A stretch of DNA of 44,173 nt from Pigoraptor chileana (Eukaryota > Opisthokonta > Filasterea). The stretch spans positions 1 through 44,173 of the forward strand of contig CALSCR010001010.1 in the NCBI GenBank assembly GCA_943704495.1, read 5' to 3'. The translations under genes were made by a program, and so were the position numbers. Below are positions 21,701 to 32,375 of this stretch, in pieces. The notes beneath the pieces were generated by a model. It did no database searches and was not told the DNA's origin. It saw only the letters and a list, made by a program, of their open reading frames with translations. Each line of letters opens with the position of its first letter. The first letter of the stretch is position 1.

Positions 21701-22645
21701 TCCCACTCAGTATAACATAATGTACCGACCGTGCTGACGGCAGTGCCGCATGACAGGGACAGTCATTCCTGGCACGGCAACATATTATGCTGTAGCTCCT
21801 CAGAGGCACGGCTCTGTTAACGTGTAATGTGCTCCCACGGGACGGATATTATGTCAAAGCCGAACCTGGATACGGCCCTGAAGGACACCACGGCACGCAG
21901 AGTTTAATTTGAGCTGCAGCAGTGGCTCGTCAGGTGTAAGCCATTTCATCATCTGCTGCCGACGAGCACTGCACGGCACTGCACACTCGCACGGCCATAA
22001 GATTAAGATGAGGCATGCCCCACCCACTAATATAGCCGTGACAGGCAGGCTTGGATGATTCAAAAATGGGATTGTGTTTGTTATTGGGTACCGCTTCCCA
22101 CGGCGCCGCGGTTGCAGATCTGCCTGCCAGCGGCTTGCATGCGTTCCGCCAACTGATGTCCCCCCGCCGTGGCCGTCCACGGGACTAAAATACGCGACAA
22201 ATCGAGGCCGTGTAGTCACTGTCGGACCGCCGGCCGGACCGGCCTTCAGTGGCAGGAAGGAGCGACGCCACAGTGCCAACTGGTCAGGAGACGAATGACG
22301 CAAACACAATACTGAATAGGGGGCACAGTGAAAGCCATCGGACAGTAATATCGGAGCAAAAGCAGTGCGTCGGCATTGCCAAGTGCCGCCAGGAGATGCT
22401 CATGCGGTCCACATTAATAGTATCGAGTGGGAGGGGAAGTGCAAGAGGGCCTTCTGAGTGGCAACAGGTACACACACGAGGAGCCAAGGTGGCCACCACA
22501 GCGTGCGCGCGGTGGGGTCATTTGGGCGTGTGGACCAATGGCATGTACCACTGTCGCGCAACGGGATGAAGGGAGGATGTGGCAGTTACGTTCACTGACA
22601 GCAGAGTACACGTCGGACTGTGTGCATGCCACCTCCAATCTTTGC
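21004..22645. other. Long intergenic region without recognised genes
   Basis: TTLL and the Rieske-DUF455 gene converge across 1.64 kb. Open frames here (for example 21854-22309 on the minus strand) show no family signature or splice continuity. Apart from the inverted GC-rich motifs in the left part, I see nothing assignable. Confidence 0.5.
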
Positions 22646-25600
22646 TCAGAATTCAAACTGCAATAAACGAAAACTAGCATCAGCTATTGCAACAACAGCG
22701 AGACATACAATCCCAGTCAGCAGAAGGAAAATGGGCTCCAAAGTGCAACAAACCTCCTCCGTCATCCCGGCCTTGTCTCGCCCATCTTTGTTGAACGGTG
22801 GCTTGACATTGCCGTGAAAATACTTGCGCACATACGACTGAAATTCGGCGAAGGGATCCTGCTCACCACAAACACACATTGGAGTCAATCAAACACGCGG
22901 CTTTGAAATTTCAGAGCCATCATTATCACCCCAAGAACATGCGCCAATGCGCCAATGAGATGCAACTGGGGTTTTGACAAACAAAAATACAGCGGATGAG
23001 CACTGATTAGAGCCGAAAAAAGGTGCACATCACAATGGTCGGGTGACATATGAATACACACAGACTGAGAGAGACGTGCCTGAATCAAGGCAACATCTCA
23101 GATTTCATTAATGGACCGTCCACAGCACGGAATACGATGGAGAAACTCCAACAAAAAATTACTGCGCCGACCCCATGCACTCCACCACAAGAATACAAAA
23201 TAAAAAGAATGCCGAGCTGAGTGAGAGACAGCGAGGCCTACCAATTTAGGAACCGATACATCGCAAACATGGCGGAACCACCGCACACCGGCCGCCACAT
23301 GTGTTATCTCATCCTGCAATAGACAGATGCCATTAGCAACTTCTAAAGATCAACACTAATAAGAAATAAAAAAATAAATTCATACTGATCGTCTAATCAG
23401 TGAGAAAAGTCACAGTGAACTGAGCGGTGTCAGAATGCATTCACGGCCACCGAGCGCAGTTTGGCGGGTTGCAGGAAGCACAACCACTGCCGGACAAGTG
23501 CAGATTATAATCTTCAACGAGACGAATCAATGGGCCCTCACAGTGTATATCTCGTTAAGCATGGCAACAGAGTCGACGTCGCCGTTCGACTGAAATCGCG
23601 CAATTGTCTTTGGGTGCACGTCAAGCCCCCTGGGGAGAAATTGCGATCCACTGCCTATCAGCGCCAAGAACACACGCGCGACGGACTGTTTCGCACAGGG
23701 CATGCCGGCGCCGGTGGCTAGCCCACCACCGGTAGGCAGCGCACATTGGCGGACGGATTGATGGACACTCACCTCGCCTCATGCACCATGTGAACAATCG
23801 CCAATCGCGCCATAAGATCATCGGCGGTGTCACGCGCTGACTGCCAAAGTCCTGGAACGGATGAAATCACAGGGCGAGAGGTAGCAACATGGGGTTCAAT
23901 AAAACGCACAGGTGCAGGGACTGTTCCGGAGGGACACCAGACAGCAGGGTGACGAACAAACCCACCAGCATGCACAGGGAGGGCGCCATAATGACTGCCA
24001 AGCGCAGAGAGCCTTTCTGCGAGCATTTTGAAATGCTGCAGCGAAGTGCAATAATAAAAACCAACACAAGTCGGTAAGCATTCAGTCACAGCAAACCATG
24101 TTGAGTCGCAGTGACGTCCCCAGACAACCGCCCAAGGGGCCGAGGTCGGAGCGCTTTGAAAGTGCATACTTTAGGCCAAAAAACAAACTCCGCCAAGGAA
24201 ACAAATGCTGTCGCGACAACTGAACAAACACTGCGAACCATACCTTTGCCTCGTCAGCGGCAACATTTATGAAGTCGGTGAAGAATCCCAGTGGCAATGA
24301 TCCGCCAGTGCCACATTCAAACGAAGCAAAGCGGACAACTGTCATGATGCAGTGCAACAGACACAGTTGCGCAATGTGCCATGTCAACCGAACAGCAAAC
24401 CGGAATGGATATTAAAGGAGAAACGACCACAGACTGACCAATCTACTGTCTGTGCCGACAACATACAGCGAGGACGGAAATGAGATCAAAGCAATTGATT
24501 CACAAGCCGAGAAGACTGACAGGACGCCGGGAGCACGGGCGAGGAGTGTAGTAACCGCAGTCCCCACCAATGTCCCAAGCGAGATCGATCGCCCACTGTT
24601 CAATGTTAGCGAGCGAGTGCAGCAGAGCAATGCGATTCGCCTGTAACAACATCCGCACGAAACGCACGAGAGACACAAAGACGCAGCTGTCAGCTCACAC
24701 GTGCACCAAATGCAACGCACATGTATGCACACAACAACGGCAGCGCTGGCACTATGCACAGGGGGAAAAAGTGCTCGTGACCAAGGAATCCCCACTGTCG
24801 CAGGCCAGGACAACGGCCACTCCAACGACACATCAAACCAAGAAGGACCCACCGCATGCTTCACAAACAAGCAGGCACAACGGTCTGTTCATGGCAGACC
24901 ACCCCAGTCACCCACCACCAGCCCCTCAGTCACCACCAGTCAACACATCACTAGCCCCCCAGTCACCCCAGTCATCCACCACCAGCCCCCCGGTCACTTA
25001 CCAGTGTGCCACCGCGGCCGCGCTTCCCCGCCATTCCGGGCTGCACAACAACAAGGCTGTGTTGGCGGCTGGGCTCATCCGGGGCAACGGCGTGTCCGAT
25101 GGACAGCAGCCCCGAGTGCCATGCAGCAACCGCGCTCTCTGTCGCTGCAATCTGTGAACACCAGAGGCAAAGCAATGGAGCACAAGAGGATTAAGCACGA
25201 CTGAGCGACAAGTCCAAACAACATGTATCAGGACCGCCAGCAGAGGAACTGTGCACACCTTTTCGGCAGGGTCGGCCGTCAGAAGAATGCGCACAGCCCA
25301 CTCGCATACGGTTTGCGGTGCAGCCGACAGCGTCATCGCAAGCAAGTTCATGGAAGCCAACAGCGCGCTTGGATCTGCAGCAGGCATACGGTGCGTTCAC
25401 AACAGGAGCAGTGATACCACGCGTTACGGCTGCCATTCGTATTGAATAATGGTGCAGATGATGGGGGTTCGCAGTCGCAGTCAGTTTCGCATTGCAATAA
25501 GAGCTCACCTGTGCCTGGTGCGGGGTGTGCGTCGGAGGCGACTGGCCGCAATGTGGTCCCCCGCGAAACCCGCACAAGCACGTGACCGTCTCCACCGACT

Positions 25601-26151
25601 GCGGTCTCATGAACACGCTGTGAAAAGCCCGACGAAGAGAGCCCGGTGTGCAAGTCGAATTCAAAGCCATGCCAGGGACAGGCAACGACGCACGCTGCAG
25701 CAGGGCAGAGCAGCACAATCCACACGTGTCAGCCGGAGCTAATGACTGCCACTGACAACCAACAGTCCCCACCTGCGGAAGCCCCGCACAACAAACACTC
25801 ACCTTTGTCGGCATTTGCAATGTCTTCAATATCGATGTCTACGAAGCCGCACTCTAGGGGGCCGCCGCCGTGCGAACAGTCGGCGTCAAGCGCACGTGCG
25901 TTCCCGCCCACGTAGAAGAGCGCAATATCCCCTTGCATGCACTCTCCCGCTGACAGCGTTGGCACAGCATCCACTCCGGCAACGTCAACGCCGTGGCCGA
26001 CGCAACCGGGGATCCCTTCCCCACTGATCCCACTGACCCCATTCACGTGCGCAGGCCAGTTTGCATGGAGGCGCACCGCGCGCTGTGTGCGCAGGGCATC
26101 CAGCGTGACACCGGCACGCACAAACACGAAATCATCCATGGACACATGCAC
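22646..26151 (-). CDS. Rieske [2Fe-2S] domain fused to ferritin-like DUF455 diiron domain
   Basis: Twelve exons: 26151-25803, 25694-25509, 25374-25259, 25151-25002, 24640-24568, 24338-24244, 24035-23966, 23851-23773, 23629-23542, 23313-23242, 22858-22754, 22657-22646; 465 codons with stop, phases consistent. The Rieske half (residues 1-180) has the cluster ligands DADCSH and CPWHGF. The second half is DUF455 (PF04305, ferritin-like fold related to MiaE): LLHSLANIEQWAIDLAWD, VAADEAKHFKMLAERL (spanning a splice junction), LGSHYG, ADDLMARLAIVHMVHEARG, LDVHPKTIARF, DEITHVAAGVRWF, VKPPFN. The Glu residues plus two ExxH motifs fit a diiron site. Electron delivery from the Rieske cluster to the diiron centre is inferred. 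The start could be the second Met (26139). The 12 nt last exon (FEF then stop) is the least certain part; reading through the donor gives a longer hydrophobic tail ending at the same stop. Confidence 0.85.
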
Positions 26152-26492
26152 TGCAGGGCTGCCTATTCTCCACCAACGCTGATCTGATGCAAACTGGCAT
26201 CCTTTTCAGGGTTGCCATGTAATCATCACGGGAAGCAAATCGCGCACACGTGACCACACACGTGACCAATTGCACTCCACTTTGAGTTCTCCGCAAAAGC
26301 CTCCGACGCACGTGCGGTGCGGAAGTTTCCACTTACAGCCACAGCCCGTCCATGGTCCACACAGACACAGCTGCCATACTGCTGATTTGCAACACCGCTC
26401 CACTGTTGCCACGAGAGGACAAATAACATTGAGCGCACAGGCTCTGCGCACATAACGAACCATCGACATACACAACCTACTGGATTCTGACC
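26152..26492. promoter_or_regulatory. Divergent promoter region, Rieske-DUF455 / acyl-CoA oxidase
   Basis: This 341 bp region lies between start codons. It holds two close copies of ACACGTGACC near 26249-26272 and another CACGTG near 26311. No TATA box is clear. Closely spaced CACGTG palindromes suggest a bHLH or bZIP-type binding site, which is an inference. Confidence 0.5.
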
Positions 26493-29473
26493 ATGTCGTC
26501 TCCAAGCATTGCCGCTCTCGCGCGCATTCTCGACAATGACAACCACGACATGCGCGAGCAGCTGAAGGAGGCTCTGCGCGACACAATCTTCCGCCCCCGC
26601 CAGGCAAGCCATGCAGCACCACTTCCAGCATTGATACAACATGGGTCTGTGTGCTGTTGAACGTATTACTAACTGCACGAATGTGCGTATGTGTCAATGG
26701 GTCACGTGCAGGACATGACGCTTGCGGAAGAGCGCGATCTCGCCCTGGCGCGGCTGAAGAAGGCCAGCGACGCACGTCTCTTCAGCGTGTTTGACTTTGA
26801 GTCGGATCCCCGGCGCGTGTTTGCAGCGCACGAGGTGGCGGCCATGTGCGAGGGCTCGTTCTCCACCAAGATGACCGTCCAGTGGAATCTCTTTGGCGGC
26901 ACTCTCCTCAAGTTTGGCAACCGGGAGCGCTTCGAAAAGATCCTTAAGGGCGTTGACACGCTCGACGAGGTCGGCTGCTTTGCCCTCACAGAGCTGGTCA
27001 GTAGTGGATGCTTGTGTTTGTCTGTGTGTGTGTGTGTTTGTGTGTTTGTGTTCGTGTGTTTCTGTTTGTGTGTTTTGTGTGTTTGTGTGTTTGTGTGTTT
27101 GTGTGTTTTGTGTGTTTGTGTGTTTGTGTGTTTGTGTGTTTGTATGTTTTGTGTGTTTGTGTGTTTGTGTGTTAATGTGTTTGTATATGTGAATGTGTTT
27201 ATGTGTTAATGTGTTTGTGTGTTTGTGTATGTGTTTATGTGTTTGTGTGTTTGTGTATGTGTTTATGTGTTTGTGTATGTGTTTGTGTGTTTGTGTTTGT
27301 GAATGTGTGTGTGTATGTGTGTGTTCTTATGTGTTTTTGTGTGTATGTGTGTGTGTGCTGATGTGTTTGTGTGATTGTGTGTGTGATTGTGTGTGTGCTT
27401 ATGTGTTTGTGTGATTGTGTGTTGTTTGTGTGTGGATGATGTTTTCTGTGCTAATCAGAGCTGATTGCGCATTTAAATGATAGGGGTTTGGTAACAACGC
27501 CGTCGAGATGGAGACGACAGCCACGTATGATCCGTCGACTCAAGAGTTTGTTATTCACTGCCCGACGACTCTGTCACAGAAGTACTGGGTGGGTGGCTCT
27601 CTTCTCTTCTTTCTCTTCTCTTCTTGTGGAGTCCATGGGCACAGCGCCTAAGACACAAGTTGAACCTATATCACTTCTCTTACGCCGCACATCATTGTGT
27701 GTTTAAACCACCATCGTCATTCCATCACTCAGTCAATCTGCCGTAATCACTAACGACACAGTCCGCCGCTTGGCAAAATTGCCCTGCACACACCAGATCA
27801 CCAACGGTCAGCGCCATGCCAAGTGGGCGATTGTGTTTGCGCAGCTCCTTAGCCTCGGCGAGAACCACGGCGTCCATGGCTTCCTTGTGCAGGTGATAGT
27901 TTGTTCGGGTGTTGTTTTGTGCTGCAACGCCCTGACATACGCATGTTGAATATGGAGGGCATTGTGTGCTAGGCATGCACTGAAGATGAGGAACACAATG
28001 CGTTGTGTCACATTCCTTAGATCCGTACGGACGACATCAAGAATACCATGCCGGGAGTCACGTGCCAGGACATGGGTCTGAAGCTCGGTGAGTGGTTGTC
28101 AGTCTTGCCGCATTTGGTTGCAGTCGTGGCGAATTAGCAGATTGACCGTGATCACTCGGGTCACATGACGACGTAGGGCACGCGGCAAGGGTCGGGCTCC
28201 AGACTGACACTGCCAGATGTGGGCGTGACATTATTCCGCCCGCTGTGCAAATGCAGGCCTCAACGGGGTGGACAATGCGAGGATTTGGTTTGATCACGTG
28301 CGCGTCCCCCGCACGAGCCTCCTCAACGCCTTCACGGACGTTGCACCCGACGGCACGGTGACCAGCCGCATCCCCAGCCGACGGGGACGCTTCCTGAAGA
28401 TGGCGGATCAGCTGCTCAGCGGCCGAATCTGCATTGCGGCCATGTCCCTCACGGCCGCAAAACACGCCCTGCTCGTCGCTATCCGCTACAGCGAGTCGCG
28501 CCTTGCGTTTGGCAAGACTGGCAAGAGCGACCGGCCGATCATGGCGAACCAGCTGCAGCAGGACGCACTGGTGCCCCTCCTTGCCGAGACGGTTGCGCTC
28601 AATGTAGCCCTCAATCACGTCAAGAACGAGTACGCCCGCGAGACAACAACCACTGCGGCGCACGGTGGTGATGTCACCAACGAGCTCCTGCGTCTCTGCT
28701 GCGTCATCAAGCCGCTGATCACGTGGCACCTTGTTCGTGCGGCGAACATCTGCCGTGAGCGGTGTGGCGGCCAGGGATATCTGCTCGTGAACCGCTTTGG
28801 CGAATTTATCATGGGTGGGCACTCTGGCGCCACTGCCGAGGGCGACAACGCTGTGCTCATGCAGAAGGTGGCCAAGGAGCTCATGACGACAGTGTCGAAG
28901 CGTGCATACCTAACGCAGACGGCGTGGTACTATGTCCCGTGGATTGCGCGCCGCATCATCGCCGCCACGTGGGACACCGTCCGAGGCTTTGATCCCCTCG
29001 CACTCGCGCGGTACCGTGAAGGCGTCCTCATTTACGAACTTGCGTCCCGGATGCAGGCTGCACGTCGCGCCGGAGGGTCCGATATGACCCGCGTGTTTGA
29101 GGCGTGGTCTGATGAGTCGTCACAGCTTGTGCAGGACGCCGCCGCAGCATACGGCGAGCGTGTTGTACTTGAGCAGACTCTCAAGGCCGCTCGCGAGCAC
29201 AAATCTGCAACGCTTTCGGTCGTCGCCCAACTTGTGGGACTACTGCTTGTGCAGCGGCATCTCGAGTGGTACCTGTGCGACGGCGCGGTGGGTCCCTCTG
29301 GCGGGCGGTGGGTACACGCGCAGGTCTCGCGCCTCACAAAGCGAGTGCACGCCCTGGGCGGGGACATTCTCGCCGCATTTGGCATTCCCGAGCACCTCGT
29401 AACGGCGCCCATCGCCAAGGACTGGCGTGCATACAACGTCAAGGAGAACGACAACGAGGGACGGCCAATGTAG
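26493..29473 (+). CDS. Acyl-CoA oxidase, peroxisomal beta-oxidation
   Basis: Exons 26493-26603, 26712-26996, 27484-27588, 27797-27892, 28021-28087 and 28257-29473 join in phase to 627 codons. The enzyme is an FAD oxidase forming trans-2-enoyl-CoA and H2O2 from acyl-CoA. Family marks: [12 protein letters not shown] at the N-terminus, [128 protein letters not shown] and GATAEGDN. The Glu of AEGDN, about residue 416, corresponds to the catalytic Glu of the family. Length matches typical ACOX (about 650). The first intron is GC-AG (CAG|GCAAGC). The C-terminus ends GRPM, not a PTS1 tripeptide. AATAAA follows at 29546-29551. Confidence 0.93.
27004..27430. repeat. TG-rich simple repeat (TGTGTTTG) filling an intron
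   Basis: About 430 nt of TGTGTGTTTGTGTGTTTG-like sequence makes up nearly all of intron 26997-27483 of the acyl-CoA oxidase gene. It reads open in several frames but is clearly non-coding, since it separates two exons that join in phase. Confidence 0.9.
27625..27680 (-). repeat. Single copy of the dispersed intronic repeat
   Basis: GTCCATGGGCACAGCGCC and the adjoining TAAGACACAAGTTGAACC lie in intron 27589-27796 of the + strand acyl-CoA oxidase gene, after a TCTTCTCTTC tract. It is in the opposite genomic orientation to the copies in minus-strand genes, so the orientation relative to transcription is the same. Confidence 0.8.
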
Positions 29474-29679
29474 ATTATGTGCAAAACAATTGGTGTGTCT
29501 TTGCTTTCTTATGCTCAGCTCGCAAGACAATTTAATGCATCGAAAAATAAAAAAAGGCAGCAAATGTCCGTCGAGATGCCATGTATTGAGAGTTTCTGCA
29601 GATGCACAGTGAAAACTTTCCATCGCAGCGAATGAACCACGCCAACACGAGCGGAAAAGCACAACCGAGACACCATCGC
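29474..29679. terminator. Convergent 3' region with + strand polyadenylation signal
   Basis: The acyl-CoA oxidase and KDEL-protein genes end tail to tail, 206 bp apart. AATAAA at 29546-29551 serves the oxidase. No canonical signal is seen for the minus-strand gene. Confidence 0.6.
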
Positions 29680-31759
29680 TCAGAGCTCGTCCTTGTTCGA
29701 GTGGCACACGCGCTCCTTTTCCTCACACACAAAACGCACCGCCTCCGCTGGGCTGCCCTGCTCTGCAATGCGACGCATATCCCCGCGGTGCCTGTCAGCC
29801 ATGTCAATGCAGTCCTTGCGCATCGCCATCCACATGGACGGCCCCCGACGCCTCCGGTCGGCGTCATCCCACGCACCAGCCCCATAATCACGCCCGATCA
29901 CGTGCTTGCTGCACGCCCTGTGTGCACCTGCCATCATGAGGTTGTCCGACAGCCCGAATCCGGGGCGTTCGAGAAAGCGCTTGAGCTCCTCGTGGATCCA
30001 TCCAAACGACAGTTGGCACGCGCGGCACTTGCCCTCGGCCGTGTCATAGTCAATGTCCTCCGACGGCGCCGCGCCAGCGTCGGCACTCCGGCGGGAAGGA
30101 CCCCCGCGCGGCTGCGGCCCAATCATTGAGTCATCGCCATCGACATCCGATCCGCGACGACGCCGGTCCATGGATTCGCGCAGCTCCTTGATGCGCCCCT
30201 CGACATCATCGCCGGCACCGGGGCGGCGCGGGCTGTCTGGGCGGTCAAACTTTGTGGCCCAATCGCGCTCCATGTCCTCGCGCATCTTGCGGCGTTCCTC
30301 GCGGCGCTGTTCAAAGTCCTTCTCCCACTGCTTTGTGCGCTCCTCGACGTCCGTGTCGGCCATTCGCCGTCGCATGTCCTCCCGATTGTCGGCATCTTCC
30401 ATCACGCGGCGGCGATTCGGGCGCTCCGGCCTTGCTTCCTTAGCGTCACGTGCGTGCACATTAACCTTGGGCTGCTTGGCAGGTTCGTTGGCAGAAAAAT
30501 CTTCGTCTTTCCGTTGCTTCACCGTCTGCGGAGAGCCCCACAAGAAACAGACAGAAACAGCACCAAGGACAGCGTGAACACACAACCAAAGGCGGGTGCG
30601 AACGAGAGACATGTAGTATTCGACTCAGGATTAGGCGAAATGCCTAAGGAGTGCATAGAGGAGAGACCTTCAGTACTCAGAACGCATGAGCATAAGCCCA
30701 TCAACTCCACCTGCACAAACGAGAGAGACTGCAGGGTGACGTTCACATAAAGAACGCACCTGGGAGAACCAAGTGCGGAAGCGCCCGTTCCACTCGTCCT
30801 CCAAATCGCTGGCAAGCAGTGACTCGTCGTCGGCCCATTCGGCCTTGCTGGACGCGACCATCCAGTCTGCAAGTGCGTCAATGTCGCTGTGCTGCAGGAC
30901 AAATGGAACGGAGTTGGGAAACATTGCGCCACATTGCGCCACGCTTGTTGTCAGAGCACGGTTGGCAGGCCAGACAGCTGCAGATAGAGCCAACACCAAC
31001 TGCAATGCACGCCAAGAGGGACTCCCATATCAACTCACAATCTTCGTCTTCACTTCAGCGCTAGAGAGAACTCCAGCAATTGTGCTGGCTGCAACGCTGT
31101 GAAGCCGCGCGAGGCGCTCTCCTGTGGACAACGTGGTGTGGGTGGTCGCAAATAAAATAAAAAGGATTACCCCCCGAGACCAACAGCTACAAACGTTGGG
31201 ATTGGATTTCAAGTCAATCCAATACATTAGTCGCTCACGGACTGCACCAAACTTAAGGATGTATAAATGGATCATTCGGAGGACTCAGTGACACACTCAC
31301 CATGGTGACGGAGAGCCAGCTCCACAACTCCCTCAAGGGCGCTGCACCGCTTTGCGGCATCGGCGACACCAGCGACCTGCAGGCAATGCATATCATTATG
31401 TATGTGTCAGACGTTTAGTATCAGCGCGACCTTACAGTAACTATTTCATGTGCATAATAAACGCACACGGTTCAAAAAAGTCCACGCATCATGAGTGTTG
31501 GCTTGCGCTGCCACTAGCTCCACTTGCCTTTGTGGCGCAGACATTGCGTGCAGTTGTTCCAAATGACTCTATGACATTGTCAAGGCCGGCATCGTTCATT
31601 GCAGCACTCGCTGCGAGAAGCACAAAGAACAAACAAAGGTCAAGACCACAAACAGGCAAACTCTGCCGACGACAGGGATGTGCGAGCGCGAGCACTGAGC
31701 AACTTACCGGCAGCCACGAGCGCAATCAAAATCGCAACGGCAAAGCCGGCACGAGCCAT
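29680..31759 (-). CDS. ER-luminal protein with signal peptide, saposin-like cysteine domain and KDEL tail
   Basis: Exons: 31759-31708, 31610-31528, 31376-31301, 31121-31039, 30891-30760, 30525-29680; 424 codons with stop, all phases consistent. Residues 1-20 are a signal peptide (MARAGFAVAILIALVAA, cleavage after ASA likely). The last four residues are KDEL, so the protein should be retained in the ER lumen. The N-terminal half is helical with two cysteines (ARNVCATK, AAKRCSALEG). The centre (about 200-300) is a highly charged Arg/Glu/Asp/Lys helix (RRRMADTDVEERTKQWEKDFEQRREERRK in part). The C-terminal domain (about 320-420) has six cysteines: CRAC, ACSKH, RKDC, FVC, RVC. This resembles saposin-like or canopy proteins, which assist folding in the ER. 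No exact family was recognised. The second intron has a GC donor (AAG|GCAAGT at 31527). Confidence 0.82.
30600..30725 (+). repeat. Degenerate copies of the dispersed intronic repeat
   Basis: Inside intron 30526-30759 of the minus-strand KDEL-protein gene. It shares GAGACCTTCAGTACTCA and an AACGC continuation with the copy at about 13470-13490, plus TAGTATTCGACTCAGGATTA and ATCAACTCCAC remnants of the repeat core. Confidence 0.6.
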
Positions 31760-31943
31760 TTTTGCAATTGGACCACAAATATTACACAACCGCAAAGTGA
31801 TTGCAATGCAAAAATAAGGCAATTAAATAACTTATTCTGAGGCTGCGTTCACCAGAAACATCCTTTCCAGCTGACATTATAAAACAGTAATACTGTATGT
31901 ACTGTATGTGCCGGAGGAGGGTTGACGGACAGTTGCGGGGAGC

Positions 31944-31963
31944 AAAAAAAAATAAAAAAAAAA
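31944..31963 (-). terminator. RNA polymerase III terminator of the tRNA gene
   Basis: A-runs on the + strand read as two T-tracts on the minus strand, beginning a few nt past the tRNA 3' end. Confidence 0.7.
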
Positions 31964-31968
31964 TAATC

Positions 31969-32041
31969 TGGAGGTGCGGGGTATCGATCCCCGTGCCTCT
32001 CGCATGCTAAGCGAGCGCTCTACCATCTGAGCTACACCCCC
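31969..32041 (-). tRNA. tRNA-Ala (anticodon AGC)
   Basis: This 73 nt cloverleaf is on the minus strand. The acceptor stem GGGGGTG pairs with CACCTCC and has discriminator A. It includes the G3:U70 wobble that identifies tRNA-Ala. The D-arm contains TAGCTCAGATGGTAGAGC. The anticodon AGC (complement of 32006-32008) lies in TTAGCAT. The T-stem CGGGG/CCCCG closes a loop reading ATCGATA, so the usual TTC start of the loop is altered to ATC. No intron and no encoded CCA. Confidence 0.95.
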
Positions 32042-32375
32042 ATGAGATGTTCACATTATTGTCGGTGAAATATTGCATTATGTATCTAATTTACTTAGCT
32101 CCCGATGGGAAACTTATTCACTCACTACGGTCCGCAGATCACTACTATTATTACTGTGCATGTGACGCGAACAACTTTGATGGAGGCTGGATTGTAAAAA
32201 GGGTATAACAAATGGCTAAGAGTGCTACGTCCTCTTCAGTGCAAAATGGAAAAATCGTTTCTTCTGAATTTAATTTGTGTACAATGTGCGTAAATCGGCA
32301 ACCACAACCGAGAACAGAGTATTGGGCCAAAACTGCATGAGAGGATGACCTCCGTCTTCCGTATCAACGACCAAC

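Larger units (their letters stand above)
31760..32375. other. Intergenic region around the tRNA gene
   Basis: Apart from the tRNA it holds the upstream region of the KDEL-protein gene and the 3' flank of the UBR5-like gene. A TTTTATAATG-like element lies about 115 nt upstream of the KDEL-gene ATG (minus strand, near 31880). TTTAAT at 32269-32274 reads ATTAAA on the minus strand, about 100 nt past the ligase stop, and may be its polyadenylation signal. Confidence 0.45.

Noticed and set aside
21854-22309. Minus-strand frame of 151 aa in the intergenic region
   Set aside because: No recognised motif, no splice continuity and a composition typical of GC-rich non-coding DNA.
24412-24870. Minus-strand Cys-rich frame of 152 aa
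   Set aside because: It overlaps the exon ANRIALLHSLANIEQ in another frame and runs through two introns of the Rieske-DUF455 gene.
26691-27209. Acyl-CoA oxidase exon read on into a Cys/Val-rich tail
   Set aside because: The tail is the TG-rich intron. The protein family continues only after the acceptor with exon start 27484.
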